64,000 nucleotides of DNA, taken from contig NZ_VRSW01000001.1 in NCBI RefSeq assembly GCF_008017445.1, forward strand, positions 558,001-622,000. The letters run 5' to 3'. Position 1 is the stretch's first letter; each line of letters opens with the position of its first letter. The notes under the pieces are model-generated. The model was not told where the DNA came from. It worked only from the letters and a program-made list of their open reading frames with translations, and did not search any database. Origin of the DNA: Microbacterium mitrae (GTDB lineage Bacteria > Actinomycetota > Actinomycetes > Actinomycetales > Microbacteriaceae). Shown here one piece after another: positions 1-8,291 of the stretch. The position numbers and the translations under genes were made by a program.

Positions 1-1
1 C

Positions 2-178
2 GTGTACGCCTGGCCGTCCGCGGATGACCCGACCCAGCTCACCATCTGGCTTGATGCGAGGAGCGCGGCGTATTGGTCGGAGGGCGTCGAGGTTGAGTGG
101 CAGTCGTTGAATCAGGATGGTGACGAGTCAGCCGACTACCGTTATGACGAGTGGCCTGAGCTCCAGCCCGAGGATTAG
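2..178 (+). CDS. C-terminal part of an unrecognised acidic protein (5' end outside the window)
   Basis: An open frame runs from the window edge to a TAG at 176-178 and gives 58 residues. The peptide is rich in Asp, Glu, Trp and Tyr (for example YWSEGVEVEW and YRYDEWPELQPED), which is unusual for chance translation of this GC-rich DNA and suggests a genuine acidic C-terminus. No start codon is visible because the gene enters from outside. It converges on the nitrilase-family gene on the other strand, and the two stop codons overlap by three bases. I do not recognise a family from this fragment. Confidence 0.6.
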   Translation: MYAWPSADDPTQLTIWLDARSAAYWSEGVEVEWQSLNQDGDESADYRYDEWPELQPED

Positions 179-972
179 CGCGGAACCACGCGGTAGCGGC
201 GCGCCTGTAGTGACGGGTTTCGTTCACGAACCGCCGAGATGAGTCGCGGGGTGACGTCGGCTACGGCGACGCGCCGCTCGGCACCAATGGCCGCGATCTC
301 GACGCCGCTCGGATCGACGATCATGGAGTTTCCGACGCCGAGCGGCGGCGTGTGATCGGCAGCTGCGACGTACACCGTGTTCTCGATCGCGCGCGCGTGA
401 ATGAGCGTTCGCCAGTGGTGTTCCTTCAGCGGTCCGCGCACCCACTCTGCGGGCACCAGCACAACCTGCGCTCCCGCGTCGACGATGGTGCGGGTGATCT
501 CCGGAAAGCGCAGGTCATAACAGGTCTGCATGCCGAAGGTGACGCCGTGGACCTCGAACGTTTGCGGCTCGACGATATCGCCCGGGGCTACCCAGTCTGA
601 TTCCTTCTGCCCAAAGGCGTCATACAGGTGCTGCTTGCGGTACACCGCCAACGGACCCCCGGGCCCCACCGCCACGGCGGTGTTGTGCACCCGACCCTCT
701 CCCGCTGCTTCCAAGAGCCCAACCACGATCGTGATCCCCAGCCGCGAGGCGAGGGCTCGAACACCGGAAATAAAAGGCCCGTCGAGCGTTTCGGCGTGCG
801 TCACGAGGGTGGCATCAAACGGATCAGAAAAATAGCTCGTGTATTCCGGAAACAGCACGACCCGCGCGCCGCGGTGTGCGGCCTTCGTGGCCAATTCTTG
901 CACTGCGGGCAGATTATCGCCTGCGATCGGGGAAAACTGTGCGACGGCAATTCCTACGGCGTCATCCGACAT
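175..972 (-). CDS. Carbon-nitrogen hydrolase (nitrilase superfamily amidase)
   Basis: This 265-residue protein carries the nitrilase-superfamily catalytic triad in order: Glu in FPEYTS (about residue 43), Lys in YRKQHLYD (about residue 113) and Cys in MQTCYDLRFPE (about residue 150). Members hydrolyse non-peptide C-N bonds in the cytoplasm. The CYDLRFPE form and the length fit the omega-amidase / deaminated-glutathione amidase branch better than true nitrilases, but the substrate cannot be read from sequence. The N-terminus (MSDDAVGIAVAQFSP) begins the first core strand, so the ATG is well placed. The gene stands alone and is convergent with the partial gene at the window edge. Confidence 0.88.
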   Translation of the reverse strand: MSDDAVGIAVAQFSPIAGDNLPAVQELATKAAHRGARVVLFPEYTSYFSDPFDATLVTHAETLDGPFISGVRALASRLGITIVVGLLEAAGEGRVHNTAVAVGPGGPLAVYRKQHLYDAFGQKESDWVAPGDIVEPQTFEVHGVTFGMQTCYDLRFPEITRTIVDAGAQVVLVPAEWVRGPLKEHHWRTLIHARAIENTVYVAAADHTPPLGVGNSMIVDPSGVEIAAIGAERRVAVADVTPRLISAVRERNPSLQARRYRVVPR

Positions 973-1088
973 GGCGTGTGCATCCTCTCGGCGGGCGGCT
1001 TTGGGCGTGTGCTCACCCTACCCACAACCCGCATCAGGCGCCCCATGGTCTTTCGCACTCCAAAGCCGTGATAGGCTATTTCATGTGC

Positions 1089-1165
1089 CGCGGGGTGGAG
1101 CAGCTCGGTAGCTCGCTGGGCTCATAACCCAGAGGTCGTAGGTTCAAATCCTGCCCCCGCAACCA
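1089..1165 (+). tRNA. Initiator tRNA-fMet (anticodon CAT)
   Basis: The 77-nt sequence folds as a cloverleaf. The acceptor strands CGCGGGG and CCCCGCA leave a C1:A72 mismatch, the anticodon CAT lies at 1123-1125, three G:C pairs (GGG/CCC) close the anticodon loop, the T arm reads GGTTCAAATCC, and CCA is encoded at 1163-1165. The C1:A72 mismatch and the three G:C pairs are the hallmarks that separate initiator from elongator methionine tRNA. A strong terminator follows two bases later. Confidence 0.97.
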
Positions 1166-1167
1166 AG

Positions 1168-1207
1168 AAAAGGCTCCTGATCAACTTCAGTTGATCAGGA
1201 GCCTTTT
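1168..1207 (+). terminator. Rho-independent terminator of tRNA-fMet
   Basis: A perfect 18-bp inverted repeat (arms 1168-1185 and 1190-1207) has a 4-nt loop TTCA. The stem starts with AAAA and ends with TTTT, so it can act on both strands. Confidence 0.9.
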
Positions 1208-1250
1208 GCTTTCCCCTCCATCCTCCCTCCCCCGCGCCGCCCCTTTTTCG

Positions 1251-1320
1251 GCGAGACACATTCTGGTCGGCGAAACACCATCGCGCCGCATGTGTCTCGA
1301 CGACCAGAATGTGTTTCGCG
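1251..1320. repeat. 70-bp palindromic element, copy A1
   Basis: This is an imperfect inverted repeat with outer arms GCGAGACACATTCTGGTCGG and CGACCAGAATGTGTTTCGCG around an asymmetric centre that includes GCGCCGCATG. Related copies lie at 55431-55500 (same orientation) and 56573-56642 (inverted). It sits between the tRNA-fMet terminator and an array of GGTTCC words. Confidence 0.85.
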
Positions 1321-1340
1321 GCTTTCAGGACTCCTGCCCC

Positions 1341-1590
1341 ACCTGGTTCCGGTGTCGCGCCCGACCCTCACCTGGGTCCGGTGCGCCTCGCTCAACCCGA
1401 CCTGGTTCCGCTGTCACACCTCGGCCGCACGTGATTCCGGTCGCCCCTCGGCCCTCACCTGGTTCCGCTACCCCCGCCCGGCCCCATGTGGTTCCGGTCC
1501 CCCGACCCCCGGGGCTTCGCAGCCCACCTGGTTCCGCCCATCGGGGTGTTCCGCCCTTCGGGGGGTTCCGTCCGCGCCTGGTTCCGCGAC
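1341..1590. repeat. Irregular intergenic array of the GGTTCCG word
   Basis: Exact GGTTCC words occur at 1345, 1404, 1461, 1490, 1530, 1564 and 1580, with degenerate versions (GGGTCC, GATTCC, TGTTCC) between them. Most are preceded by ACCTG or ATGTG and followed by G. Spacing varies between about 16 and 60 bp. There is no convincing protein here: open frames across it are low-complexity and exist on both strands. Confidence 0.75.
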
Positions 1591-1689
1591 CCCGTTTCCC
1601 AAATGTCGGAAGTATCTCGCGACGCGCCGGCCGATCGGCGTCTGCGGGGGCATTTGGAACCATGTCTCCGACATTTGGTCACGGTCGCG
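1578..1689. repeat. 112-bp repeat B, copy 1
   Basis: The sequence from CTGGTTCCGCG to TTGGTCACGGTCGCG recurs in the same orientation at 2145-2256. Each copy is itself an imperfect palindrome, with CCAAATGTCGG near the left end and CCGACATTTGG near the right end. The two copies flank the small membrane-protein gene at 1773-2120. Confidence 0.85.
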
Positions 1690-1726
1690 CGGCGCATGAC
1701 TCGTTGACACGCGCCCGAAATCCTCG

Positions 1727-1793
1727 CGATTCAACCGGGCGGCGCCCCGATTCACGCGGGCGACGTCGCGATTCATGCGGGCGGCGTCGCGAT
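1727..1793. repeat. 21-bp tandem repeat, about 3.2 units, overlapping the 3' end of a gene
   Basis: Units start at 1727, 1748 and 1769 (type CGATTCAnGCGGGCGnCGTCG), with a fourth begun at 1790. The period is seven codons. Read on the minus strand, each unit carries a TGA in the same frame, so the stop codon of the membrane protein (1773-1775) is followed by two further repeats of the same tail and stop. Confidence 0.85.
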
Positions 1794-2120
1794 GAAACTC
1801 AGTACCGCGGCCAGCGCGAGCGCCGCCAGCATGACGCCAACCGCCGAGAAGAACACGGCTACGCTCGAACGGCCGCGCACGCTCAGCACAACGACGGCAG
1901 CGGCCGCGCCGATCGCGACGATGGTTATCACCAATGGAATGCCTCGCTGCGCGAAATCCAGCATGCCAAGGTCGCACTGCGCGCCGCACCCCGCGGCGGA
2001 TAGCGTCATCACCCGCAACAACGCGGGGCCAGCCACGGCGATAATCGCGAGCGCAATGATCTCAGGAACCGCGCCAACGACCGAGCGCGTCGCTCCCATC
2101 ACGCCCCGTGGTTCCGTCAT
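1773..2120 (-). CDS. Small three-helix membrane protein of unknown function
   Basis: The 115-residue product (start MTEPRGVMGATRSVVG, ATG at 2120) has three hydrophobic segments at about residues 18-37, 55-77 and 85-110, with a Cys pair (GCGAQCDLG) between the first two. I do not recognise a named family. A longer frame extends upstream to 2327, but that part is translated repeat B sequence, so I chose the ATG at 2120, which has a GGGGAG-like ribosome site about 12 nt upstream. The gene lies between two direct copies of the 112-bp repeat B, and its C-terminal codons are part of a 21-bp tandem repeat. Regular hydrophobic periodicity argues for a real gene; no homology could be tested. Confidence 0.6.
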   Translation of the reverse strand: MTEPRGVMGATRSVVGAVPEIIALAIIAVAGPALLRVMTLSAAGCGAQCDLGMLDFAQRGIPLVITIVAIGAAAAVVVLSVRGRSSVAVFFSAVGVMLAALALAAVLSFIATPPA

Positions 2121-2144
2121 TCTGCCCACTCCCCGCGAGGCTAC

Positions 2145-2256
2145 CTGGTTCCGCCTCCCCGTTTCCCAAATGTCGGAAGAAATCTCGCGACACGCCGGCC
2201 GACCGGCTCCCGAAGGGGCATTCGGAACCATTGCCCGACATTTGGTCACGGTCGCG
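2145..2256. repeat. 112-bp repeat B, copy 2
   Basis: Direct copy of 1578-1689. The ends and the CCAAATGTCGG / CCGACATTTGG arms are conserved, while the central part (about 2185-2215) is more diverged. Confidence 0.85.
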
Positions 2257-2329
2257 TAGCGCGGGCCCGTTGACAAGCAGGCACGTCGCGATGAGGACCC
2301 CACGACGACAGGCAGACTCGACACCAAAT

Positions 2330-2371
2330 ACGCCTGTGGGCGGCCACCCGAAGGTGACCGCCCACAGGCGT
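2330..2371 (-). terminator. Terminator of the UPF0182 gene
   Basis: A 14-bp stem (ACGCCTGTGGGCGG with its complement) continues after one mismatch into CACC/GGTG with a CGAA loop. It begins 7 bp beyond the UPF0182 stop codon on the minus strand and has only a short T-rich tail. Confidence 0.75.
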
Positions 2372-2377
2372 TTGGAC

Positions 2378-5326
2378 TTACTCAGTCTCGAGTTCGAGGA
2401 GCTTCTCGATCGCCTCAGTCAGATCCCTATCGGCCTCGGCGTAGGCAACCATGTCGCCTGCCTCCAGCGCCGCCTGCTTCGCGGCCAGCGCGTCGGATGC
2501 ATCCTTCAGCAACTGATCCTTGTCGGCTGACGGCGCGGGCGTCGTATCCGGGTCTGGGGTTGCAGTCGGGTCGGGCGTGGTTCCGGTCTGGTCATCCGGG
2601 TCGGTGTTGGGATCGGTCGGTGTCTCCGGGTCAACCGGGGTCACGTCGCCGTCACCCGTTTCTGCACCAGACTCACCACCAAACAACTCATCCAACGCTG
2701 CGGCGAGAGTGTCTTCGAACGCCACCTCGTCACCAAAGGCGACCAGCACCTTGCGCAGCACCGGCAGCTTGGTACTACCGGAGGACTGCACATAAACGGG
2801 TTGCACGTAAAGCAGACCGCCACCGACGGGGAGGGTCAGCAGGTTTCCGCTGAGCACCTGCGAGTTACCCTGCTTCAACAGGTTCAACGCCGACGAGATC
2901 TGCTGGTTGGAGTCGAACGAGTTCTGCACCTGACCGGGGCCAGGAACGGTGGTGTCGGAGTTAATCTCCAACAGCCTCAACTTGCCGTAACCCTCGGACG
3001 GCTTGCCGGCCACCGCACCTGCGTCGGAGTCAACCGCCAGGTATCCCATCATCACCGAGCGCGAGTTCTGGCTCGACGCCGACGGAATGAAGGTGGTGAA
3101 CATCGAATAGCTCGCCTCGTCCTGACCGGGCATCTTCATGGTCAGGTAGTACGGCGGCTGCAGCACGGTGTCTTGCTGCGGGTCGTTCGGGGTCTTCCAC
3201 ACATTGTCGCCGCGGTAGAACGAAGCGGCGGTGTCAACGTGGTAGACGCCGAGCATCGAACGCTGCACCTTGAACAGGTCGGTCGGGTAACGTACGTGGC
3301 TCATCAGCTCAGCCGACATTTCGCTCATCGGCTTGATGGTTCCGGGGTAAACGTTCTGCCAGGTCTTCAGGACCGGGTCTTCGTCATCCCACGCGTAAAG
3401 CGTGACGGAACCGTCATACGCATCGACCGTGGCCTTGACGGAGTTGCGGATGTAGTTGATCTTGTCGATCGCGAATCGCGGAGCCTCGGTTGCCGAGTCT
3501 TGAATGGCCTGCGAGAGGCTGACGTGGCTCGAGTACGGGTAGTTCGCGCTCGTCGTGTACGCGTCTACAATCCACACGATGCGACCATCAACCACCGAGG
3601 GGTACGGGTCGGAGTCGATCGTGAGGTACGGCGCAACGGCCGCCACACGGTCGGCGGGATCGCGGTTGTAGAGAATCTGCGAATCTTCGTTGACGTAGTC
3701 GGAGAACAGGATCTGCTCCGACTGGAACTTCATCGCGTAGATGAGCTTCGTGAAGAAGTTGCCGATCTTCGGGCCACCGTCACCCGTGAAGGTGGTCTTC
3801 GTCTCGGTCTCGCCCTCCTTGCCGCCGCGCGGGTAGTCAATTTCTACCGGTTCGGTACCCTCGGGCGCGCCAACGATCGAGTACGTCGGCGATTGTTCAC
3901 CGAAGTACACGCGCGGCTCAAACTTTGCGTCGGAGAGGAAGCCCTGGGCGGGAATACCGCGCTCCAAAAACACCGGGTTGCCGTCGGCCGTGCGCTTGTT
4001 GCCAGCGGCCGCGACCAGGCCATAACCGTGCGTGTACACGATCGACGTGTTCTGCCAGTCAGACTGGCCAAGCGCGCCCGTGTTCAGCTCGCGCACCGAA
4101 ACCACAACGTCTTGGCTCTGGCCATCGATGTCGTAGCGGTCAACGTCCATGGTCTCAGCGAACTGGTAGTACCCGCGGTACTGCTCAATCTGCTTGACCG
4201 TCGGGCTGATGATCGCCGGGTCCATGATGCGGATTGACGCGGTGGTGTCAGCGTCGGCACGGAGCTGACCGGCCGTTGCCTCGGTCTCGGCCTTGAAGTC
4301 GGTGACTTCGAGCTCGTCGATACCGAATGCCGTCTGCGTCATGTCGATGTTGTGCTGGTAGTACTCCTCTTCCAGCGCCAGCTGGTTCGGCTTAACCTGC
4401 ACCGTGTCGACGAACCACGGGTAACCCATGCCGAGCACGAGGGAGGTGACCAGCAACAGCGCGGTACCGATGAGCGGGTAGCGCCAGCGGCCAACGATGG
4501 CGGTCACGATGAACAGCATCGCGACGGCAGCGGCCACAACCGACAAAATCGTGAGGCCAGGAATAACGGCATTTGCACCCGTGAAGCCCGGGCCGGTGAT
4601 GCGGTCGTCCGCACCGCGGCTTTCGATCAGCGTTGCGTACCGGTCAAGCCACAGGCTGACCGCCTGCAGGGCGAGGTAGACGCTGGCGATGACGGCCAGC
4701 TGAATGCGCGCCGCCTTGGAGATGCGCAGTTCGCCGTTGCCGACGCGCACGGAACCATAGAGGTACGACACGAAAGCGGTCACCAGCAGGCTGATGATGA
4801 CAACGGCCGAGGCGAATGCAACCAGGCCGCGCCAGAACGGCAGCGAGAACATGTAGAACGACAGATCAAGACCGAACTGCGGATCAACGGCGCCAGCGTT
4901 CACGCTCGAAAAGAACAGCCAGACCGTCTCCCACGTTGACGCGGCACTGAGGCCAGCGAACAGGCCGAAGAAGATGGGGATTCCCCACATCGCCAGACGG
5001 CGGAGCGGCTCGATGACCTCCTGATAGCGATCCAGCTGCGAGCTGAGCCGCGCGTACACCGGACGCAGGCGGTACGCGAGGTTGATCGCGATCGCGACCG
5101 GCACGGCCATGCCAATGAAGCCCACGGTAAACATGATCACGCGGGCGATCCACTGCGTTGTCAGAACGGAGGCGAATCCGAGCTGGTCAAACCACAGGTA
5201 GTCGGCAAACAGGTTTGAGAAGAGGAAGAAACCCGCAACCAGCGCCGCAATGACGACGAGCGAGATGACAAGCACTCGTCGGGCGGGGCTGGGCGCGGTC
5301 GGATTCGGCGCTGAGGTCGTGGTCAC
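2378..5326 (-). CDS. UPF0182 family large membrane protein
   Basis: This 982-residue protein belongs to UPF0182 (COG1615), found across Actinobacteria and Cyanobacteria; its molecular role is not established. About seven transmembrane helices lie within residues 15-305, followed by a large extracytoplasmic region. The C-terminal 100 residues form an acidic, Pro/Thr-rich linker (DPETPTDPNTDPDDQTG) and then a charged helix (KDASDALAAKQAALEAGD) typical of the family. The GTG start at 5326 has no ribosome binding site. A TAGGAT hexamer lies exactly 6 nt upstream, so the message is probably leaderless. The YlbL-like protease gene lies just upstream on the same strand. Confidence 0.92.
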   Translation of the reverse strand: MTTTSAPNPTAPSPARRVLVISLVVIAALVAGFFLFSNLFADYLWFDQLGFASVLTTQWIARVIMFTVGFIGMAVPVAIAINLAYRLRPVYARLSSQLDRYQEVIEPLRRLAMWGIPIFFGLFAGLSAASTWETVWLFFSSVNAGAVDPQFGLDLSFYMFSLPFWRGLVAFASAVVIISLLVTAFVSYLYGSVRVGNGELRISKAARIQLAVIASVYLALQAVSLWLDRYATLIESRGADDRITGPGFTGANAVIPGLTILSVVAAAVAMLFIVTAIVGRWRYPLIGTALLLVTSLVLGMGYPWFVDTVQVKPNQLALEEEYYQHNIDMTQTAFGIDELEVTDFKAETEATAGQLRADADTTASIRIMDPAIISPTVKQIEQYRGYYQFAETMDVDRYDIDGQSQDVVVSVRELNTGALGQSDWQNTSIVYTHGYGLVAAAGNKRTADGNPVFLERGIPAQGFLSDAKFEPRVYFGEQSPTYSIVGAPEGTEPVEIDYPRGGKEGETETKTTFTGDGGPKIGNFFTKLIYAMKFQSEQILFSDYVNEDSQILYNRDPADRVAAVAPYLTIDSDPYPSVVDGRIVWIVDAYTTSANYPYSSHVSLSQAIQDSATEAPRFAIDKINYIRNSVKATVDAYDGSVTLYAWDDEDPVLKTWQNVYPGTIKPMSEMSAELMSHVRYPTDLFKVQRSMLGVYHVDTAASFYRGDNVWKTPNDPQQDTVLQPPYYLTMKMPGQDEASYSMFTTFIPSASSQNSRSVMMGYLAVDSDAGAVAGKPSEGYGKLRLLEINSDTTVPGPGQVQNSFDSNQQISSALNLLKQGNSQVLSGNLLTLPVGGGLLYVQPVYVQSSGSTKLPVLRKVLVAFGDEVAFEDTLAAALDELFGGESGAETGDGDVTPVDPETPTDPNTDPDDQTGTTPDPTATPDPDTTPAPSADKDQLLKDASDALAAKQAALEAGDMVAYAEADRDLTEAIEKLLELETE

Positions 5327-5332
5327 CGTTTC

Positions 5333-5338
5333 ATCCTA
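5333..5338 (-). promoter_or_regulatory. -10 box (TAGGAT), probable leaderless promoter of the UPF0182 gene
   Basis: TAGGAT is followed by a 6-nt spacer (GAAACG) and the GTG start. No Shine-Dalgarno sequence is present. Confidence 0.6.
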
Positions 5339-5424
5339 CGGAACGCGCGCCATCCCTGGTGCCGCTTGGCGTCCGCTCTCAGCGCACTCCCCGGCAGACG
5401 CTTGCCCTGCCGCCCAACCGCGCG

Positions 5425-6582
5425 CTAAGGGGCGGTGCAGGTGGCGAGCGCGGCGATCGCCACCTCGTCACCGTCGCCGATGGTCTCGACCGCGTCGCGG
5501 GCTTCGTCAAGCGTTGACACCTTGACCACGGTGAGTCCGTCCGGAACGTGCCCGACAACCTCGTTGCAGTTGGATTCCGGAGCGAGGAAGAAGTCGGAAC
5601 CAGCGCGCAGCGCACCCTGCATCTTCTGTTGAATTCCGCCGATCGGTCCCACGGTTCCGTCTGGTGTGATGGTTCCGGTGCCGGCAATTGCCTCGCCGCC
5701 CGTCATCTCCCCCGGCGTCAAGGTATCGATAATGCCCAGCGCAAACATCATGCCGGCGCTGGGTCCGCCGATGTTTTCCAGCATGATCTGCACGTCGAAG
5801 GGCAGTTCGTAGACCGGAGCCGCACCGACACCAATGAGCCACAGCGTCTCGCCGTCAGCCTCGCCCTGAGTCGGCGTGATCACGACGTCCTGCGTCTCGC
5901 CGTCGCGCGTGATGTTGACCGTGACGTCGGCACCCTCGCCGCGCGCGATAACTTCGCGCATCTCGAGCACATCAGCAACGGCCGTTCCGTCGATGGAATT
6001 GACCACGTCACCCAACTCCAGCTTTCCGACCGACGCTCCGTCTTGCGTCACCTCGAGAATCTGCATTTCGGTCGGAATGTCGTAGCCCAGCTGGATCAGC
6101 GCTGCAGCCGTCGCCGACTCCTGAGAGCTGGTCATCTGCATCGCGTCCTGCTCTTGACGCTCTTCGGCGGTCTGGTCTTGCGGAAAAACCTGGTCGATAT
6201 CCATGACGGCCTTGGACGGGTCAAGCCACGCCTGCGCGAGCTGGAACCAGTTGGGCGTGCTCTCTCGCGAGCCGACAATCTGCACGGTCGTCAGACTCAA
6301 GGTTCCGCTGGTCTCGTACGTTTGAATGTCTTCCGGCATCTCAATCAGCGGGATCTCGTTGCCGTCGGTGTCTTGAACAACACCGAGGGTGTTGACGACG
6401 GGGCCGGGCTGACGAATCACGAAGCCAGAGGGCAGAATGCTTGCCAAGAACAGGCAAATAACCGCCACCGTGAGCGCGGCGATGCCGGTGACCGTGCGCT
6501 TGCGGCGCCGCGCCGCGTCGCGGTCTGCATCGGCAGCGGTGGCGACGTCGATCGGCTGATCAGACTCATACGTGGGGATCAC
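5425..6582 (-). CDS. YlbL-like membrane-anchored PDZ/Lon-type (S16) serine protease
   Basis: After a short charged N-terminus there is one signal-anchor helix (GIAALTVAVICLFLASIL, about residues 32-50), a PDZ domain (about 175-260) and a Lon-type S16 proteolytic domain. The catalytic Ser is in GGPSAGMMFALGIID and the Lys in QKMQGALRAGS, the Ser-Lys dyad of this family. It probably acts outside the membrane on envelope proteins. I chose the GTG at 6582 (385 residues) because AAGGAAGGAAA precedes it at good spacing; the frame opens to 6639 without a ribosome site. It is divergent from the DUF2342 gene across about 125 bp, and the two often neighbour each other in Actinobacteria. Confidence 0.9.
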   Translation of the reverse strand: MIPTYESDQPIDVATAADADRDAARRRKRTVTGIAALTVAVICLFLASILPSGFVIRQPGPVVNTLGVVQDTDGNEIPLIEMPEDIQTYETSGTLSLTTVQIVGSRESTPNWFQLAQAWLDPSKAVMDIDQVFPQDQTAEERQEQDAMQMTSSQESATAAALIQLGYDIPTEMQILEVTQDGASVGKLELGDVVNSIDGTAVADVLEMREVIARGEGADVTVNITRDGETQDVVITPTQGEADGETLWLIGVGAAPVYELPFDVQIMLENIGGPSAGMMFALGIIDTLTPGEMTGGEAIAGTGTITPDGTVGPIGGIQQKMQGALRAGSDFFLAPESNCNEVVGHVPDGLTVVKVSTLDEARDAVETIGDGDEVAIAALATCTAP

Positions 6583-6708
6583 GTTATTTCCTTCCTTGCC
6601 CGCTCGTTCGCGGGTGGCGTACACGGATCCACCGAGCAACGACCATGCAGCGAAGCACTGCGACTAGCGTAGAACTAGAGGCGATCAACCTCCTGAAAGG
6701 CGGCTGAA

Positions 6709-8166
6709 GTGGCAGATAACGATTCTCCCGACCCCGAAGACCTCGAAGCGCTGTTGCGCCAGCTTTTCGGCGGCAATGGCACGGCGCCGATCGATCCCGA
6801 GCAGATTCAGCGTCTGACCGGCATGTCGATCGATCCGACGATGCTGCAGCAGATGATGAGCAGTTTGCAGGGCGCTTTCTCCGGCGCTGCCGGCGGCCCC
6901 GACGGCATCAATTGGGAGACCGCGCAGCGTCAGGCTCTCCACATTGCCAACCAGAGCGATCTCGGCATCAGCACGGGCCAGCGCACCGACATTGATCAGG
7001 CGTTCGCGCTGGCAAACCTGTGGCTCACCGATGCCACCACCATCGCCGAACTCACCCAGCCGGCGCGCACTCTGACGCGCGGTCAGTGGGTCGAGCAGAC
7101 GATGCCAGTGTGGCAAGATCTTGCCGAGCCCGTCGCGACCAGCATCACTGACGCGCTCCTCGGCGTGCTCGATGAGCAAACGCCAGAAGACATGAAGGGC
7201 ATGATCGCCGGTGCCGGCCGCCTCATGCGCTCTCTCGGCGGATCCCTCTTTGCGACCCAGCTGGGCCAGGTCATCGGCCGCCTCTCGAGGGAGATCGTCG
7301 CCGGCGGCGATGTGGGCATTCCGCTGCTACCCGCAGGGGAAGCGGCCATCCTCCCGCAGAACTTCGCCGACTTCGGCTCGGGTCTGGAGGTTGCTGACGA
7401 TCAGCTGGCGCTGTACCTCGGAACCAGAGAGTTGGCTCACGCACGGCTGTTCCGTCACGCCAAGTGGTTGCGCTTGCACGTGATCTCCCAGGTCACCGAA
7501 TACGCCCGCGGCGTTCGCGTCGACCCCGAGGCGCTGGAAGATCTGGCCAGCAGCTTTGACCCCTCGGAGCCAGAAAAGCTCCGCGCCGCTCTCGAATCGG
7601 GCGCGCTGCTGCCGCGGCAGTCTGAAGAACAGGTGGCGGCGTTGTCGCGCCTGGAGAACCTCCTTGCCACCATTGAGGGTTGGGTCGAGGTCGTCACCGC
7701 CGATGCCACCGCACGCCTGCCGGAAGCCATTCGCATCAGCGAGGCCGTTCGTCGTCGCCGCGCCGTTGGCGGCCCTGCGGAGAAGGCGCTCGGCGCACTT
7801 GTCGGGCTCGAACTGCGACCCCGCCGCCTCCGTGAAGCCGCCGCGATGTGGCGCGCTGTGACCGACGCCGTCGGCATCGCCGCACGCGATTCGCTGTGGG
7901 ATTACCCCGACTTCATGCCCACCGCCGAAGACATCGACGACCCGTCAGCGCTCATTGCCCGCCTGCAGGCTGGCGCGCGCGGCGAAGAGCCGGTTCGTGA
8001 CGAAATGGATGATGCACTGGCCAAACTCCTGGCTGGCGATGACACCACGCTCATCGAGGGTGAAGACGGAACCATCACATCGCGAGCCGAAGGCGCAAGC
8101 GCCGATGAGGCTGCTGACGCCGGTGATGGCGACGAAGAACCCCCAACGGGTCCGCGCCCGGTCTAA
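6709..8166 (+). CDS. Zinc-dependent metalloprotease family protein (DUF2342 / zincin-like)
   Basis: This 485-residue soluble protein matches the actinobacterial DUF2342 (COG5282) family annotated as zincin-like. The family's core motif is visible around residue 240 in RELAHARLFRHAKWL, with a further conserved helix HVISQVTEYARGV. Proteolytic activity is assumed from fold prediction for the family and is not shown by a classical HExxH here. The GTG start has AAAGGCGG upstream. The acidic C-terminus (about the last 40 residues) is low complexity. Expression starts from the intergenic region shared with the YlbL-like protease. Confidence 0.85.
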   Translation: MADNDSPDPEDLEALLRQLFGGNGTAPIDPEQIQRLTGMSIDPTMLQQMMSSLQGAFSGAAGGPDGINWETAQRQALHIANQSDLGISTGQRTDIDQAFALANLWLTDATTIAELTQPARTLTRGQWVEQTMPVWQDLAEPVATSITDALLGVLDEQTPEDMKGMIAGAGRLMRSLGGSLFATQLGQVIGRLSREIVAGGDVGIPLLPAGEAAILPQNFADFGSGLEVADDQLALYLGTRELAHARLFRHAKWLRLHVISQVTEYARGVRVDPEALEDLASSFDPSEPEKLRAALESGALLPRQSEEQVAALSRLENLLATIEGWVEVVTADATARLPEAIRISEAVRRRRAVGGPAEKALGALVGLELRPRRLREAAAMWRAVTDAVGIAARDSLWDYPDFMPTAEDIDDPSALIARLQAGARGEEPVRDEMDDALAKLLAGDDTTLIEGEDGTITSRAEGASADEAADAGDGDEEPPTGPRPV

Positions 8167-8199
8167 CAGACTCGGCGTTGCAGGCTCGACCCCAACGGT

Positions 8200-8237
8200 A
8201 CCGGCGACTCCCCAACACTGGGTGAGTCGCCGGTTTT
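8200..8237 (+). terminator. Terminator of the DUF2342 gene
   Basis: The stem pairs ACCGGCGACTC with GAGTCGCCGGT, with an inner CCCA/TGGG separated by one bulged base, and is followed by TTTT. Confidence 0.8.
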
Positions 8238-8291
8238 CCACAGATTCGTCTGACGCCCGCAGGCACGAGCTTTGGCGAGCGATCATGAGGC

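Noticed and set aside
1089..1320. Integrated element using tRNA-fMet as attachment site
   Set aside because: No integrase and no duplicated tRNA 3' end was seen in the window.
1191..2003. 270-residue plus-strand open frame over the repeat region
   Set aside because: It runs through the terminator, palindromic and GGTTCC repeats and gives Pro/Arg/Gly low-complexity sequence; competing frames exist on the other strand.
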